Of a DNA stretch of 64,000 bases, positions 19,940-31,876 are shown in pieces. Source of the stretch: Clavibacter michiganensis (GTDB lineage Bacteria > Actinomycetota > Actinomycetes > Actinomycetales > Microbacteriaceae); assembly GCF_021216655.1 (NCBI RefSeq), contig NZ_CP080437.1, positions 186,001 through 250,000 of the forward strand, read 5' to 3'. How positions within the stretch are numbered: position 1 is the first letter of the stretch; each line of letters begins with the position of its first letter. The notes below the pieces were generated by a model that was not told where the DNA came from, did no database searches, and worked only from the letters and a program-made list of their open reading frames with translations. The position numbers and the translations under genes are program-made.

Positions 19940-21574
19940 ATGCGCCCGCTGCCCGTGTGGCTCGTCGACTGGAGGTCGTGGCCGCGCCGCCTCACCCGGA
20001 TCTGGTCGGTGTCCCTCCAGTTCCGCACCGTCCTCATCACGGTCGCGCTCTCGGGCGTCACGGTGCTCCTCATCGGCGTGCTCATGACGCAGAGCATCTC
20101 GAGCGACCTCTTCCGCCAGCGGCTCGACACCGTTCTCCAGCAGTCCAACAGCGCCACCAGCCGGATGCAGGAGCAGTTCACCTCCTCGGACGCCTCCGAC
20201 CAGACCGAGCTCGAGCAGCTGCGCACGCAGGTGTTCGACGAGCTCCGCGGCAGCGCCATCAACCTCTCCGACTTCGCCTTCCGCCGCACGCCCGGCACGG
20301 AGGCGCGCAACGTGCTGCAGAACGCGTCCACCGCCGACTACGTCGACAGCCTCCTGAGCGCCGACCTCCGGCGCGCGGTCGGCGAGGGCACGGGCACGCA
20401 GCAGTGGCAGTCCGTGGCGATCCCGGTGGGCGACCAGGGCGCCACGAGCCCCGGCATCGTCGTCGGCTCGAGCATCGACATCCCCTCGGCCGGCCGCTAC
20501 GAGCTGTACCTCGTCTACGACCTCGGCGACATCCAGCAGACCCTCGACTTCGTGGCGGGCACGATCCTCCTGGCGTTCCTCTTCCTCATCGTGCTCATCG
20601 GGGCGATCGCGTGGCTCGTGGTGCGGCTCGTCGTCGCGCCCATCCGCGTCGCCGCCGACACGAGCCAGAAGCTCGCCGCCGGGCAGCTCGAGGAGCGCCT
20701 GCCGGTGAAGGGCGAGGACGTGATCGCGACGCTCGCGCGCTCCTTCAACGGCATGGCGGACTCGCTGCAGTCGCAGATCACGCAGCTCGCCGACCTCTCG
20801 CAGCTGCAGCAGCGCTTCGTCTCCGACGTCTCGCACGAGCTGCGGACGCCGCTCACCACGATCCGGCTCGCGGGCGGCGTGCTCTACGACCTCCGCGAGG
20901 ACTTCAGCCCGCCGGCCGCCCGGAGCGCCGAGCTGCTGCACACGCAGGTGGAGCGGTTCGAGACGCTGCTCGCCGACCTGCTGGAGATCAGCCGCTTCGA
21001 CGCGGGCGCGGTGGACCTCGTGACCGAGCCGACCAACCTCGTCCGGCTCGTCGAGGACTCCATCGAGGAGTTCGAGGGCCTCGCCGCGCAGAAGGGCTCC
21101 GAGCTCCGGCTGGTCGCCCCCGGCGGCTACTTCGACGCGGAGATGGACGCACGCCGCGTTCGCCGCATCGTCACGAACCTCGTCGGCAACGCCGTCGACC
21201 ACGGCGAGGGCCGGCCCATCGTCATCACGGTCGACAGCGACCGGGACGCCGTCGCGCTCGCCGTCCGCGACTACGGCGTCGGCATGACGCACGAGGAGAT
21301 GGGCCACGTCTTCGACCGCTTCTGGCGCGCGGATCCGTCGCGCCAGCGCACCACGGGCGGCACCGGCCTCGGCCTCGCCATCTCCCTGGAGGACACGAAC
21401 CTGCACCACGGCTGGCTGCAGCTGTGGTCGCGGCCCGGCGAGGGATCCTGCTTCCGCCTGACCCTGCCCCGGCGCCCCGACGTCCCCCTCGACAGCTCGC
21501 CCGTCGCGCTGCCGCCCGACGACCCCGCGGACGACCGCGCCGACGAGGAGGACGCCCGTGTCCCCAGCACCTGA
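19940..21574 (+). CDS. mtrB: Sensor histidine kinase MtrB
   Basis: A 544-residue membrane kinase. Two membrane helices (about residues 28-50 and 200-226) bracket an extracytoplasmic sensor domain. A HAMP domain, a HisKA domain with the phosphoacceptor His299 in SHELRTPL, and an HATPase domain with N box, DYGVGM and GGTGLGLAIS follow. It phosphorylates MtrA. The gene starts five bases after mtrA and overlaps lpqB by 17 bp. The Asp/Glu-rich tail after the ATPase domain is probably disordered. Confidence 0.95.
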   Translation: MRPLPVWLVDWRSWPRRLTRIWSVSLQFRTVLITVALSGVTVLLIGVLMTQSISSDLFRQRLDTVLQQSNSATSRMQEQFTSSDASDQTELEQLRTQVFDELRGSAINLSDFAFRRTPGTEARNVLQNASTADYVDSLLSADLRRAVGEGTGTQQWQSVAIPVGDQGATSPGIVVGSSIDIPSAGRYELYLVYDLGDIQQTLDFVAGTILLAFLFLIVLIGAIAWLVVRLVVAPIRVAADTSQKLAAGQLEERLPVKGEDVIATLARSFNGMADSLQSQITQLADLSQLQQRFVSDVSHELRTPLTTIRLAGGVLYDLREDFSPPAARSAELLHTQVERFETLLADLLEISRFDAGAVDLVTEPTNLVRLVEDSIEEFEGLAAQKGSELRLVAPGGYFDAEMDARRVRRIVTNLVGNAVDHGEGRPIVITVDSDRDAVALAVRDYGVGMTHEEMGHVFDRFWRADPSRQRTTGGTGLGLAISLEDTNLHHGWLQLWSRPGEGSCFRLTLPRRPDVPLDSSPVALPPDDPADDRADEEDARVPST

Positions 21575-23285
21575 TCCCCGCCCGCGCCGCGCGCCCCGCC
21601 GCTCCGCCCGTGCGGCCGCCGTCGCGCTGGTCGCCGCGTGCGCCGTCCTCCTCTCCGGCTGCGTCTCCATCCCGTCGGGCGGACCCGTCTCCGAGGGCGA
21701 CCCCGCGACCGTCACGGACGAGTCCGGCGTCAGCTACCAGCCGGACGGCCCGCAGGCGGGCGACGGCCCGGACGACGTGATCGCCGGGTTCGTCGACGCC
21801 GCCACGAGCTCCGCCGACCAGTACGGCGTCGCGCGCCAGTTCCTCTCCACGGACTTCGCGTCGCGCTGGGATCCCTTCGCGAGCGTCGTCGTCTGGGAGG
21901 GCCAGGCCAGCACCTCGGAGGAGGTCGACGGCACGTACAGCTACTCCGTCACGACCATCGCGACGGTCGACGGGCAGGGCCACTACCGCGAGGTCGGCAG
22001 CGACCAGGAGACGCGCCTGTCCTTCCAGCTCGTGCAGGAGCGCGGCGAGTGGCGCATCGCGAAGGCGCCCGACGGCATCGCCCTGCGCTCCACCTACTTC
22101 CGCGAGATCTTCAGCGCGCACGCCCTCTACTTCTTCGACCCCACGTTCTCGTTCCTCGTGCCCGACCTCCGGTTCTTCGTCACGCGCGCGTCCCAGAGCG
22201 TGAGCACGCGGATCGTCAAGTCGCTCCTCCAGGGCCCGTCGCCCTGGCTGTCCCAGCCCGCCGTCGTCACGGCGTTCCCCGAGGGCACGCAGCTGGCGTC
22301 CTCGGCCGTCACGACCGCGGGCGGCACCCCGCAGGTCGACCTCTCGACGGAGGCGCGCGCCGCCGACGGCATCACCCAGCAGCGGATGAAGCTGCAGCTG
22401 CGGCAGAGCCTGTCCAACATCCCGTCCGTGCTCGACGTGCAGATGCTGGTCGACGGCACGCCGCTCACCGTCGCGGACCTCGGCGGACGCGGTCCGGTCA
22501 AGGACCCGCAGGCGGAGTCGCGCCCGCTCGTCCTCGCCCAGGGCCAGTTCGGCTACCTCGGCGGGGGAGAGGTCGCCCCGCTCGGCACCCTGGGCACGCG
22601 CGTGACGGCCCTCGCCGCCGATGCGGCGACGCTGAGCGCGGACGGCCGGCAGGCGGCGGTGCGGAACGCGTCCGGCGTGTGGTCGGTGGGCGACGGCGAC
22701 CGCGACGCGGTCCTCCTCGACACGCGCCCCGGCCTCGTCGCGCCCTCGCTCGACGCGCAGGGCTACGTCTGGTCCACGCCGGCATCGGATCCGCGCGGGC
22801 TCGTCGCTTGGGGCCCCGACGGCGTCGGCCACCCTGTCGCCGTGAGCTGGACCGCCACCGGCCGCGTCGTCTCCCTCGAGGTCGCGCGCGACGGCGCGCG
22901 CGTCCTCGTGCAGCTCGAGACGGGCGCCGGGCCGCAGCTGCTCGTGGCGTCGATCGTGCGCGACGGCGGCGTCCCGATCTCCCTGACGACGACTCCGCTC
23001 GAGCTGCTGGCGTCGCCCGGCACCCCGCTCGATGCCACGTGGGTCGACGAGCTCGACGTCGCGACCCTGACCCTCGCGCCCGACGGCGAGCGCCAGGTGG
23101 AGCTGCACCAGGTCGGCGGTCCGTCGAAGGACATGGGCTCCGCGGCCGACGGCGTCTCCATCACGGGCGCCAACGACGAGAGCGGGCTGCGGGTCCTCAC
23201 GAGCGCGGGCGCCCTGCTCACGCCGCGGGGCAGCACGTGGCAGCAGACGGCCACCGGCGTCTCCTTCGTCGCGACGAAGCGCTGA
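21558..23285 (+). CDS. lpqB: Lipoprotein LpqB (MtrAB accessory)
   Basis: A 575-residue secreted lipoprotein. The basic N-terminus, hydrophobic helix and lipobox LLSGC predict lipidation at the Cys near residue 35. A GerMN-like domain (about residues 225-300) and a C-terminal beta-propeller-like LpqB domain follow. In mycobacteria LpqB interacts with the MtrB sensor domain and modulates MtrA activity. The GTG at 21558 lies inside mtrB, so the two are probably translationally coupled. Confidence 0.92.
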   Translation: MSPAPDPRPRRAPRRSARAAAVALVAACAVLLSGCVSIPSGGPVSEGDPATVTDESGVSYQPDGPQAGDGPDDVIAGFVDAATSSADQYGVARQFLSTDFASRWDPFASVVVWEGQASTSEEVDGTYSYSVTTIATVDGQGHYREVGSDQETRLSFQLVQERGEWRIAKAPDGIALRSTYFREIFSAHALYFFDPTFSFLVPDLRFFVTRASQSVSTRIVKSLLQGPSPWLSQPAVVTAFPEGTQLASSAVTTAGGTPQVDLSTEARAADGITQQRMKLQLRQSLSNIPSVLDVQMLVDGTPLTVADLGGRGPVKDPQAESRPLVLAQGQFGYLGGGEVAPLGTLGTRVTALAADAATLSADGRQAAVRNASGVWSVGDGDRDAVLLDTRPGLVAPSLDAQGYVWSTPASDPRGLVAWGPDGVGHPVAVSWTATGRVVSLEVARDGARVLVQLETGAGPQLLVASIVRDGGVPISLTTTPLELLASPGTPLDATWVDELDVATLTLAPDGERQVELHQVGGPSKDMGSAADGVSITGANDESGLRVLTSAGALLTPRGSTWQQTATGVSFVATKR

Positions 23286-23346
23286 CCCCCTCCACCGATC
23301 CGTCCCGCCCGCCCACCCGGCACCCGCCGCGTGCGACCCTCCGCGC

Positions 23347-24159
23347 GTGATCCCCGTGCCCGCCCATCCCGCCCTCGCCCTGCCCTCCCGCGTCCCGCCC
23401 GCGGTCCGCGCCGCCCTGCTCGACGCCCTCGCGGTCGTCGCCCCGGTGACCTGCGCGGGGTGCGGCGCCCCCGATCGCGCCGTGTGCCCGGCCTGTCGGG
23501 CCGCGATCCCCTGCCCGCCCCTCGTGCGCCGGCTCGCGCTGCCCGCCGTCCCCGCCCCCTGCGGTCGCGTGCCCGCCCGCGTCGTGCCGGTGGGCTGCGG
23601 GAGCGCGTACGCGCCGCCCTGGCCGCGGCTCCTGTCCGCCCTCAAGGAGGAGGGCCGCACCGACGCCGCGCGGGCGCTGGCGCCCACCCTCATCCGGGCC
23701 GTCCGCGCGGCCGTCGTCGCCGCGGAGCACGGAGCCGCCGGCACCACCGCCGCGCGTCCCCTCGACGTGATCCCCGTCCCCACGCCGGCCGCCTCCCTGC
23801 GCCGGCGCGGCTACGCGCCCGTCGAGGTCCTGCTCGCCCGCGCCGGCATGCGCCCGCTGCGTGCGCACGGCGTCCCCGGGCTGCGGTGCCACCCGCTCCG
23901 CTTCACCCGACGCCCCGCCGACCAGGCGGGCCTCGGGGTCGCCGCCCGCGCGGCCAACGTCGACGGCTGCCTCGCGGCGCGGATCGACCTCGCCGGCCGC
24001 CGGATCCTCGTCGTCGACGACGTCCTCACCACCGGCGCCACCCTCCGCGAGACCTGCCGCGCCATCCGGGCGGCGGGCGGGGAGGTCGTCGCGTGCGCGG
24101 TCCTCACGGCCGTCCCCGCCCGCTCGCGCGGCGGGGTGCAGCCCGCCCTCGCCCGTTGA
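23347..24159 (+). CDS. comF: ComF family phosphoribosyltransferase-like protein
   Basis: A 270-residue protein with the ComF layout: an N-terminal four-cysteine zinc finger (VTCAGCG, VCPAC) and a C-terminal type I phosphoribosyltransferase domain with the PRPP loop ILVVDDVLTTGATL. The family is linked to DNA uptake in Firmicutes and Proteobacteria; its role in actinobacteria is unproven. The start is a GTG at 23347. The gene sits between lpqB and hpf as in Mycobacterium (Rv3242c). Confidence 0.88.
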   Translation: MIPVPAHPALALPSRVPPAVRAALLDALAVVAPVTCAGCGAPDRAVCPACRAAIPCPPLVRRLALPAVPAPCGRVPARVVPVGCGSAYAPPWPRLLSALKEEGRTDAARALAPTLIRAVRAAVVAAEHGAAGTTAARPLDVIPVPTPAASLRRRGYAPVEVLLARAGMRPLRAHGVPGLRCHPLRFTRRPADQAGLGVAARAANVDGCLAARIDLAGRRILVVDDVLTTGATLRETCRAIRAAGGEVVACAVLTAVPARSRGGVQPALAR

Positions 24160-24240
24160 CCGACCCGTCGCTCCCTGTGCATGTCCGATGCGCCCGCGGT
24201 CCACCCGCCGGATGCCTCGCGCTGCGAGGAGCCCGAGGTC

Positions 24241-24246
24241 TAGGCT
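24241..24246 (+). promoter_or_regulatory. Candidate -10 box (TAGGCT) for hpf
   Basis: TAGGCT lies 67 bases before the hpf start codon in the 154-bp gap after comF, giving a leader of about 60 nt. Unlike many genes in the window, hpf has a strong Shine-Dalgarno (GGAGG, seven bases before ATG), consistent with a leadered transcript. Confidence 0.4.
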
Positions 24247-24313
24247 CGCCCGAAAGGCGTGAAAGTGATCGCCCTCTTCCAGCGGGCGACGCGTCATGAT
24301 CTGGAGGTACGTC

Positions 24314-25003
24314 ATGGACATCAACATCACCGGCCGCAACGCGGAGATCACCGATCGATTCCGCGTGTACGCCACCGAGAAGGCCGACAAGATCGTCCAG
24401 CTCGCCGAGAAGTCCATCTCTCTCGACATCAAGGTCTCGCGGCACAGCGAGAAGTCCGGCGGGTCCGCAGGCGACGACCGCGTGGAGATCACGCTCGTGG
24501 GGCCCGGCCCCGTCATCCGCGCCGAGAGCAGCGCCGCCGACAAGTTCGCGGCCTTCGACCTCGCCCTCGGGCGCATGCTCGAACGGCTGCGCCGCGCCAA
24601 GGACAAGAAGAAGATCCATCGCGGCAACCACCGACCCGTCTCCCTGCAGGAGGCCGCGACCGACGGCTTCGCGCAGATCGACCTCGACCCCGCCGACGCC
24701 GAGCTCATCGAGCGGGTCAACGGGAAGAGCGTGGCGCCCGTCGACCAGCCCGTCGACGAGGACGACTACTGCCCCGTGGTCATCCGCACCAAGGTCTTCC
24801 CCTCGCAGTCCATGACGGTCGACCAGGCCCTCGAGCACATGGAGCTCGTCGGCCACGACTTCTTCCTCTTCATCGACGCGGAGACCGACCGCCCGAGCGT
24901 CGTCTACCGTCGCAAGGGCTGGGACTACGGCGTCATCGGCCTGGCCGACGGCGAGCAGGAGCTCGCGGGCGCGGGCGCGGGATCCCGGTCGCTCCGCCGC
25001 TGA
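24314..25003 (+). CDS. hpf: Ribosome hibernation-promoting factor, long form
   Basis: A 229-residue long-form HPF. The N-terminal S30AE/RaiA domain begins [20 protein letters not shown], and a linker leads to the C-terminal dimerisation domain with [20 protein letters not shown] and [24 protein letters not shown]. Long HPF joins two 70S ribosomes into inactive 100S dimers in stationary phase or stress. The ATG has a GGAGG Shine-Dalgarno. A long perfect hairpin follows immediately. Confidence 0.94.
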
Positions 25004-25013
25004 TCCGCACGCC

Positions 25014-25059
25014 CACGCACGAGGCCCCGCGCGCTCCGGCGCGCGGGGCCTCGTGCGTG
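25014..25059 (+). terminator. Strong hairpin terminator after hpf
   Basis: A perfect 21-bp stem (25014-25034 with 25039-25059) with a TCCG tetraloop begins 10 bp after the hpf stop. There is no T tract. It isolates hpf from secA. Confidence 0.85.
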
Positions 25060-25111
25060 CCGCAGGCGGCACAGGTCAGGGCGCTCCCGGGAACGGCAGC
25101 GGACGAGCCGG

Positions 25112-25117
25112 TACTAT
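25112..25117 (+). promoter_or_regulatory. Candidate -10 box (TACTAT) for secA
   Basis: TACTAT lies 86 bases before the secA ATG, in the 144-bp gap after the hpf hairpin. It implies a leader of about 80 nt, and secA has an AGGGAGA Shine-Dalgarno. Confidence 0.5.
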
Positions 25118-25203
25118 GGCGAAGCTCGTCGGCGGCGACATCCGCGCGCCGTCACGGCGGTCGTCGTCATCCGGCGCCCGCCCATCTACGCAGGGAGACA
25201 CCG

Positions 25204-28029
<2,826 letters not shown>

Positions 28030-28075
28030 GTCGTACCGGGCCGACAGGTCTCCTGTTGGCCCGGGGCGATGTCGG

Positions 28076-28135
28076 ACCCACGCACGACGAAGGGCGCGCC
28101 TCCCGCGGGAGGCGCGCCCTTCGTCGTGCGTGGGT
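28076..28135. terminator. 60-bp perfect palindrome: bidirectional terminator between secA and the Rv3235-like gene
   Basis: Bases 28076-28105 are the exact reverse complement of 28106-28135, giving a 30-bp perfect inverted repeat with no spacer. It sits between two converging genes, 47 bp after secA and 21 bp before the opposite stop, so either transcript would fold into the same very stable hairpin. No T tract is present on either side. Confidence 0.88.
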
Positions 28136-28156
28136 CGCCGGAGGACGACGAGGTCG

Positions 28157-28744
28157 CTAGAGGACGTTGATGGCCGTCGCCCGCCAGCGGCGGTCGAGGC
28201 CCTCGAGCCGGATCGCGACGGCGCGGGCTCGTGCCCGACCGTGGACCACGATGACCGCTTCGATGACGCCGTCTCGGGGGGAGAACGACGTGACCGTGCC
28301 GATGGTGAACACCGGCCGGGTCACCGACTGGCCCTTCGCGCGGCGGGCGCGAGCGCTGAGGACCACGCGCTTGAGGAGGTGGCGGTAGACGTCATCGCTG
28401 ACCCATCGGGCGATCTGGTCCAGCTCCCGGGCTCCGGCGAGGATCTCGATCACGCACCGCGTGAGGTTCTCGAGCAACGGACCCGACGGGGGGAGGTCCT
28501 GGCTGCTGCAGGGCTGGCGCCCGAAGAAGTCGTCGACGTCGAAGCGCTTGCGGACCGTACCCCGCACGGTGGCGGTGGTCGCGGTCGAAGTCGCGGGCGT
28601 CGACCCGGCGACTGCGCTCGACGCCTGCGCGGGCGCTGATGAGGGCTTCCGAGCACCGGACCGACGGGTCGGGGTGCCCTTGGCGTTCCCGGCGACGGTG
28701 CTCCGGCGGTCAGGGAGATCCTCCCGTGGCACTGCTTCACTCAT
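28157..28744 (-). CDS. Rv3235-like protein
   Basis: A 195-residue protein. Residues 1-70 are low-complexity (Ser, Thr, Ala, Arg) and probably disordered. The C-terminal 120 residues form a compact domain with RCVIEILAGARELDQIARW and a beta-rich end, matching the family named after Mtb Rv3235. No function is established. It lies next to secA in many actinobacteria, here convergent. The ATG has GGGAG upstream. Confidence 0.75.
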   Translation of the reverse strand: MSEAVPREDLPDRRSTVAGNAKGTPTRRSGARKPSSAPAQASSAVAGSTPATSTATTATVRGTVRKRFDVDDFFGRQPCSSQDLPPSGPLLENLTRCVIEILAGARELDQIARWVSDDVYRHLLKRVVLSARARRAKGQSVTRPVFTIGTVTSFSPRDGVIEAVIVVHGRARARAVAIRLEGLDRRWRATAINVL

Positions 28745-28949
28745 GCGTCACTCCCATCCCGGTGCTCCCCCCCCGATCGGGGGACCACGATGACTGGTCA
28801 ACTGTGACAGTGCGAGAGGCTCGGCGCACGTTCAGCGCACAAGATGTGGAGAACTGAGAGCGGATCTCAAGGAAGGGACCCAAGGTGACCCGGATGTACG
28901 AGTCCTCCCCGTCACCCCGCTCCCTCCGCCTGCGGGGGTCCGGCGACCG

Positions 28950-29555
28950 ATGAGGTGGGAGAACCTCTTCGACGATCTCGAGGGCCAGTGGGAGACGGCG
29001 CGGCTCGCCGAGGAGCGGGATCAGCGCGCCGAGGAGGAGCGCACCCGCGTCGCGCGCACCGTCATGCGCGACCGCCTGAGGGCTCTCACCTCGGCCGATC
29101 AGGCGCGGCCGCTGCGCCTGTCGCTGTCGGACGGCACGTGGATCGACCTCCGGGCCAAGGTGCTCGGACGCGACTGGATGTCGGGGGAGCTGACCATCCC
29201 GGGCGATGCCCCGTCGCGCGAGGAGCGGGCCTGCATCCTCCCGCTCGCCTCCATCCACGCGCTCGCCCTGGACCGCGAGCAGGTCCGATCGAGCCTCGCG
29301 CCCGTGTCGGAGCTCCCACCCGAGCGCGGCATCGTCGACCGGATCGGGCTGTCGTTCGTCCTCCGCGACCTCTGTCGGCGTCGTGCGCGTGTCGAGCTGC
29401 GGCTCCGTGACGCCGTGGTCGGCGGCACGCTGGACCGCGTCGCCCGCGACCACGTCGACGTCGCGGTCCATGAGGCGGGCACCGCGCGCCGGGAGTCGGC
29501 CGTCTCCGGGTACCGGCTGGTGCCTCTCGCGGGGATCGTCCTCGTCCGCGTCTGA
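28950..29555 (+). CDS. Uncharacterised actinobacterial protein
   Basis: A 201-residue soluble protein that I do not recognise. The first 45 residues are a charged helix rich in Glu, Arg and Ala, suggesting a coiled coil. The rest alternates beta-strand-like segments (RLSLSDGTWIDLRAKVLG; RVELRLRDAVVGGTLDRVA) that look like two related beta-barrel halves. No signal peptide or membrane helix is present. The start is an ATG at 28950 with no clear Shine-Dalgarno. Its position before the SAF / CpaE-like pair may mean a shared operon. Confidence 0.6.
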   Translation: MRWENLFDDLEGQWETARLAEERDQRAEEERTRVARTVMRDRLRALTSADQARPLRLSLSDGTWIDLRAKVLGRDWMSGELTIPGDAPSREERACILPLASIHALALDREQVRSSLAPVSELPPERGIVDRIGLSFVLRDLCRRRARVELRLRDAVVGGTLDRVARDHVDVAVHEAGTARRESAVSGYRLVPLAGIVLVRV

Positions 29556-29624
29556 TCGTCCGCGTCGCGGCAGCATGTGGACAACGCGCGACGCGTCCGC
29601 GCGTCGTCCCCGACATTGACCGGC

Positions 29625-30263
29625 ATGCCTCCCACCCCTCGTCCCGCGCGTCCGGCGCGCCGTCCCGTCTGGTCGGATCCCCGCTTCATCGTCGGGCTGG
29701 TGATGGTCCTCGTGTCGACCGGCGGAGTGGTGGCGCTCCTGCGCTCCGCGGACTCCTCGGTGGTCGTCATGGCCGCGGGCTCCGCCCTCGACGCGGGGAC
29801 CACCGTCCATGCCTCGGACCTGGTGCCGGTGCGCGTCCGAATCGACGGCGCCGCCGACCTCTACGTCTCCCCGGACTCCGCCGACGGGCTCGTCGTCACC
29901 CGCTTCGTGGGCGCGGGCGAGCTGATCCCACGGTCGTCGCTCTCCTCCGCGGACGCGCGCACCACCGCATCGGTCGTCATCCCCACGTCCGCGGGCGCCG
30001 ACCACCTCGTCGCACCGGGCACCGTGGTCGACATCTGGGCGGCCGCCGCGAAGGGCTCGGGCACGAACGCCTACGACGCGCCGCGCGTCATCGTCTCGGG
30101 GGCGACCGTGGCCCAGGTCATCCGACCCGAGGGCTTCGTGGCGGACCAGGACCACACCCAGGTGCAGCTGACGGTGCCGCGGGAGGACGTGGCAGCGGTC
30201 CTCTCCTCCACCGATGCACGCGACCAGATGACGCTCGTGCCCGTCGGCGATGCGGGGGCGTGA
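29625..30263 (+). CDS. SAF domain protein (CpaB/FlgA-like)
   Basis: A 212-residue membrane-anchored protein: a basic Pro/Arg-rich N-terminus, one membrane helix (about residues 20-40), then a SAF domain (about 45-110) and a beta-rich C-terminal region. CpaB proteins stabilise the Flp/Tad pilus secretin in other bacteria. No pilin, secretin or TadA gene is present here, so a pilus role is not supported. It overlaps the CpaE-like gene by four bases (GTGA), implying joint function. Confidence 0.72.
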   Translation: MPPTPRPARPARRPVWSDPRFIVGLVMVLVSTGGVVALLRSADSSVVVMAAGSALDAGTTVHASDLVPVRVRIDGAADLYVSPDSADGLVVTRFVGAGELIPRSSLSSADARTTASVVIPTSAGADHLVAPGTVVDIWAAAAKGSGTNAYDAPRVIVSGATVAQVIRPEGFVADQDHTQVQLTVPREDVAAVLSSTDARDQMTLVPVGDAGA

Positions 30264-31867
30264 GCGTGGCCTCCCTCATCCTCGCCCTCCCGCCTCGCGT
30301 GGAGGACGCGCTCCTGCGCGACGTCGTCGAGTCCGGTCACACGGTCCTCGCTCGCGTCGCGGGCGCGGCGGACGTGATCGCAGCCGTCCGGGCGACGACG
30401 GCCGACCCCCTGCACCTGGTCATCGCCGCATCCACGAATACGCTCGACCGCGACGTGCTCACGGCGCTCGACGAACGGGGCGCGCGAGCGGTCGCGGTGG
30501 CGTCGAGCGAGGCCGACCGTCGCAATGCGCAGTCGCTCGGACACCACGAGGTCGTGGACGAAGGAGCCACCTGGCGCGAGATCGAGGAGCTGCTGCTCTC
30601 GGTGCGCCCGCTCGGGGCGTCCGGCGGGATGGCGTCCGGCGTCCGACGCGCGGACGCCGTCGCCGCGCACCTGGAGATCGACCCTCCCGAGCGCGTCGGC
30701 TCGGGCGATTCGTCCGATCGGGCGAGGCTGGCGGACGCGGGCAGTCGACGGTCGGCACGCGGTCCCGATGGCAGCCCTGATCGGCTCGGCGGCCGGCTCG
30801 GAGCCGACGGCTCCTCGCGCTCCGGGTGGAGCTCGCGCACGCACGCCGAGCGGGACCGTCGAGGGCGATCGCTGCGAGGCCGTCTCGGGCTCGTCCGCCG
30901 CCCGCGCGTGCCGGCTCCCGTGCTCCGCAAGGAGGATGCGGACGACCAGGCCGCGGGTGTGCGGGCACCGGTCGGCCGGGTGATCGCGGTCTGGGGTCCG
31001 CAGGGAGCGCCGGGGCGGACCACGACCGCGCTGGCCATCGCGGGCGAGGTCGCGGCGGCGGGTCGATCGGCCGTGCTGGTCGACGCCGACGTCCACGGCG
31101 GCACGGTCGCTGCCACCCTCGGACTCCTGGACGAGGCGCCGGGCTTCGCCGCCGCCTGCCGCCTCGCGGCGGCGGACAGCCTCAGCGTGGAGGAGCTGGA
31201 GCGGATCGCGCAGCACCACCCGTCCACCCGGGCGCCGGGGTTCTCCGTCCTCACGGGCATCTCGCGCCCGGACAGGTGGCCGGAGCTCGCGGAGGGGCGG
31301 GTCTCCGCCGTGCTGCAGGCGTGCCGTGGCTGGCGCGACTACACGGTGGTCGACGCCTCGTTCAACCTGGAGGACGACGAGGAGATCTCGAGCGACATGT
31401 TCGCTCCCCGCCGCAACGCCGCGACGCATGCCGTGCTGCGCGGCGCGGACCACGTCGTCGCCGTCGTCTCCGCGGACACGGTCGGCCTCTCGCGCTTCTT
31501 CCGCGCGTACGTGCAGCTCCTCGAGATCGTCGACCCGTCGCGGGTCTCGGTGCTCGTCAACCGCGTCCGTCCGAGCGCCGGTGGCTGGGATGCAGCGGGC
31601 CAGGTGCGGCGCACCCTCTTCCGGTTCGGGAGCGTGGAGGCCGCGGCGTACGTCCCCGAGGATCGGGAGTCGCTCGACGCCGCGGTGCTCGCCGGCGCCA
31701 CGCTCCGCGACATCGCGCCGCGGTCGCCGGCGCTCGTCGAGTGGTCGCGGTTCACCCGCACGACGCTCCTGCCTCCCGAGGACGCGCCGCGGCGGGTGCG
31801 TCGAGAGGCCGGCTCGAGGCGTCGAGGCGTCGATCGTCCGGGGGAGGAGCGCGCCCGGCCCGCATAG
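30260..31867 (+). CDS. CpaE/MinD-like P-loop protein with atypical Walker A
   Basis: A 535-residue protein. An N-terminal receiver-like or degenerate domain (about 1-115) leads to a low-complexity, Arg/Ser/Asp-rich linker (about 120-230) and a C-terminal SIMIBI-class ATPase domain. The P-loop reads WGPQGAPGRTTT (245-256): the two lysines of the deviant Walker A (KGGxGKT) are replaced, with Arg253 at the usual Lys. The switch VDADVHGG is present. It may bind nucleotide weakly or act as a localisation factor. The GTG overlaps the SAF gene; a GTG five bases later in the same frame is also possible. Confidence 0.75.
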   Translation: MSVASLILALPPRVEDALLRDVVESGHTVLARVAGAADVIAAVRATTADPLHLVIAASTNTLDRDVLTALDERGARAVAVASSEADRRNAQSLGHHEVVDEGATWREIEELLLSVRPLGASGGMASGVRRADAVAAHLEIDPPERVGSGDSSDRARLADAGSRRSARGPDGSPDRLGGRLGADGSSRSGWSSRTHAERDRRGRSLRGRLGLVRRPRVPAPVLRKEDADDQAAGVRAPVGRVIAVWGPQGAPGRTTTALAIAGEVAAAGRSAVLVDADVHGGTVAATLGLLDEAPGFAAACRLAAADSLSVEELERIAQHHPSTRAPGFSVLTGISRPDRWPELAEGRVSAVLQACRGWRDYTVVDASFNLEDDEEISSDMFAPRRNAATHAVLRGADHVVAVVSADTVGLSRFFRAYVQLLEIVDPSRVSVLVNRVRPSAGGWDAAGQVRRTLFRFGSVEAAAYVPEDRESLDAAVLAGATLRDIAPRSPALVEWSRFTRTTLLPPEDAPRRVRREAGSRRRGVDRPGEERARPA

Positions 31868-31870
31868 GCT
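31865..31870 (+). promoter_or_regulatory. Candidate -10 box (TAGGCT) for pdtaS
   Basis: TAGGCT overlaps the stop codon of the CpaE-like gene and ends six bases before the GTG of pdtaS, fitting a leaderless start and independent transcription. Confidence 0.45.
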
Positions 31871-31876
31871 GTAGCC

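Noticed and set aside
25116..25203. ATG and short frame in the secA leader
   Set aside because: The ATG overlaps the likely -10 box (25112-25117), so it would not be transcribed, and its frame runs through secA out of phase.
28745..28949. A small gene in the gap between the Rv3235-like gene and the 28950 gene
   Set aside because: No frame has a convincing start or plausible composition; this is probably promoter DNA.
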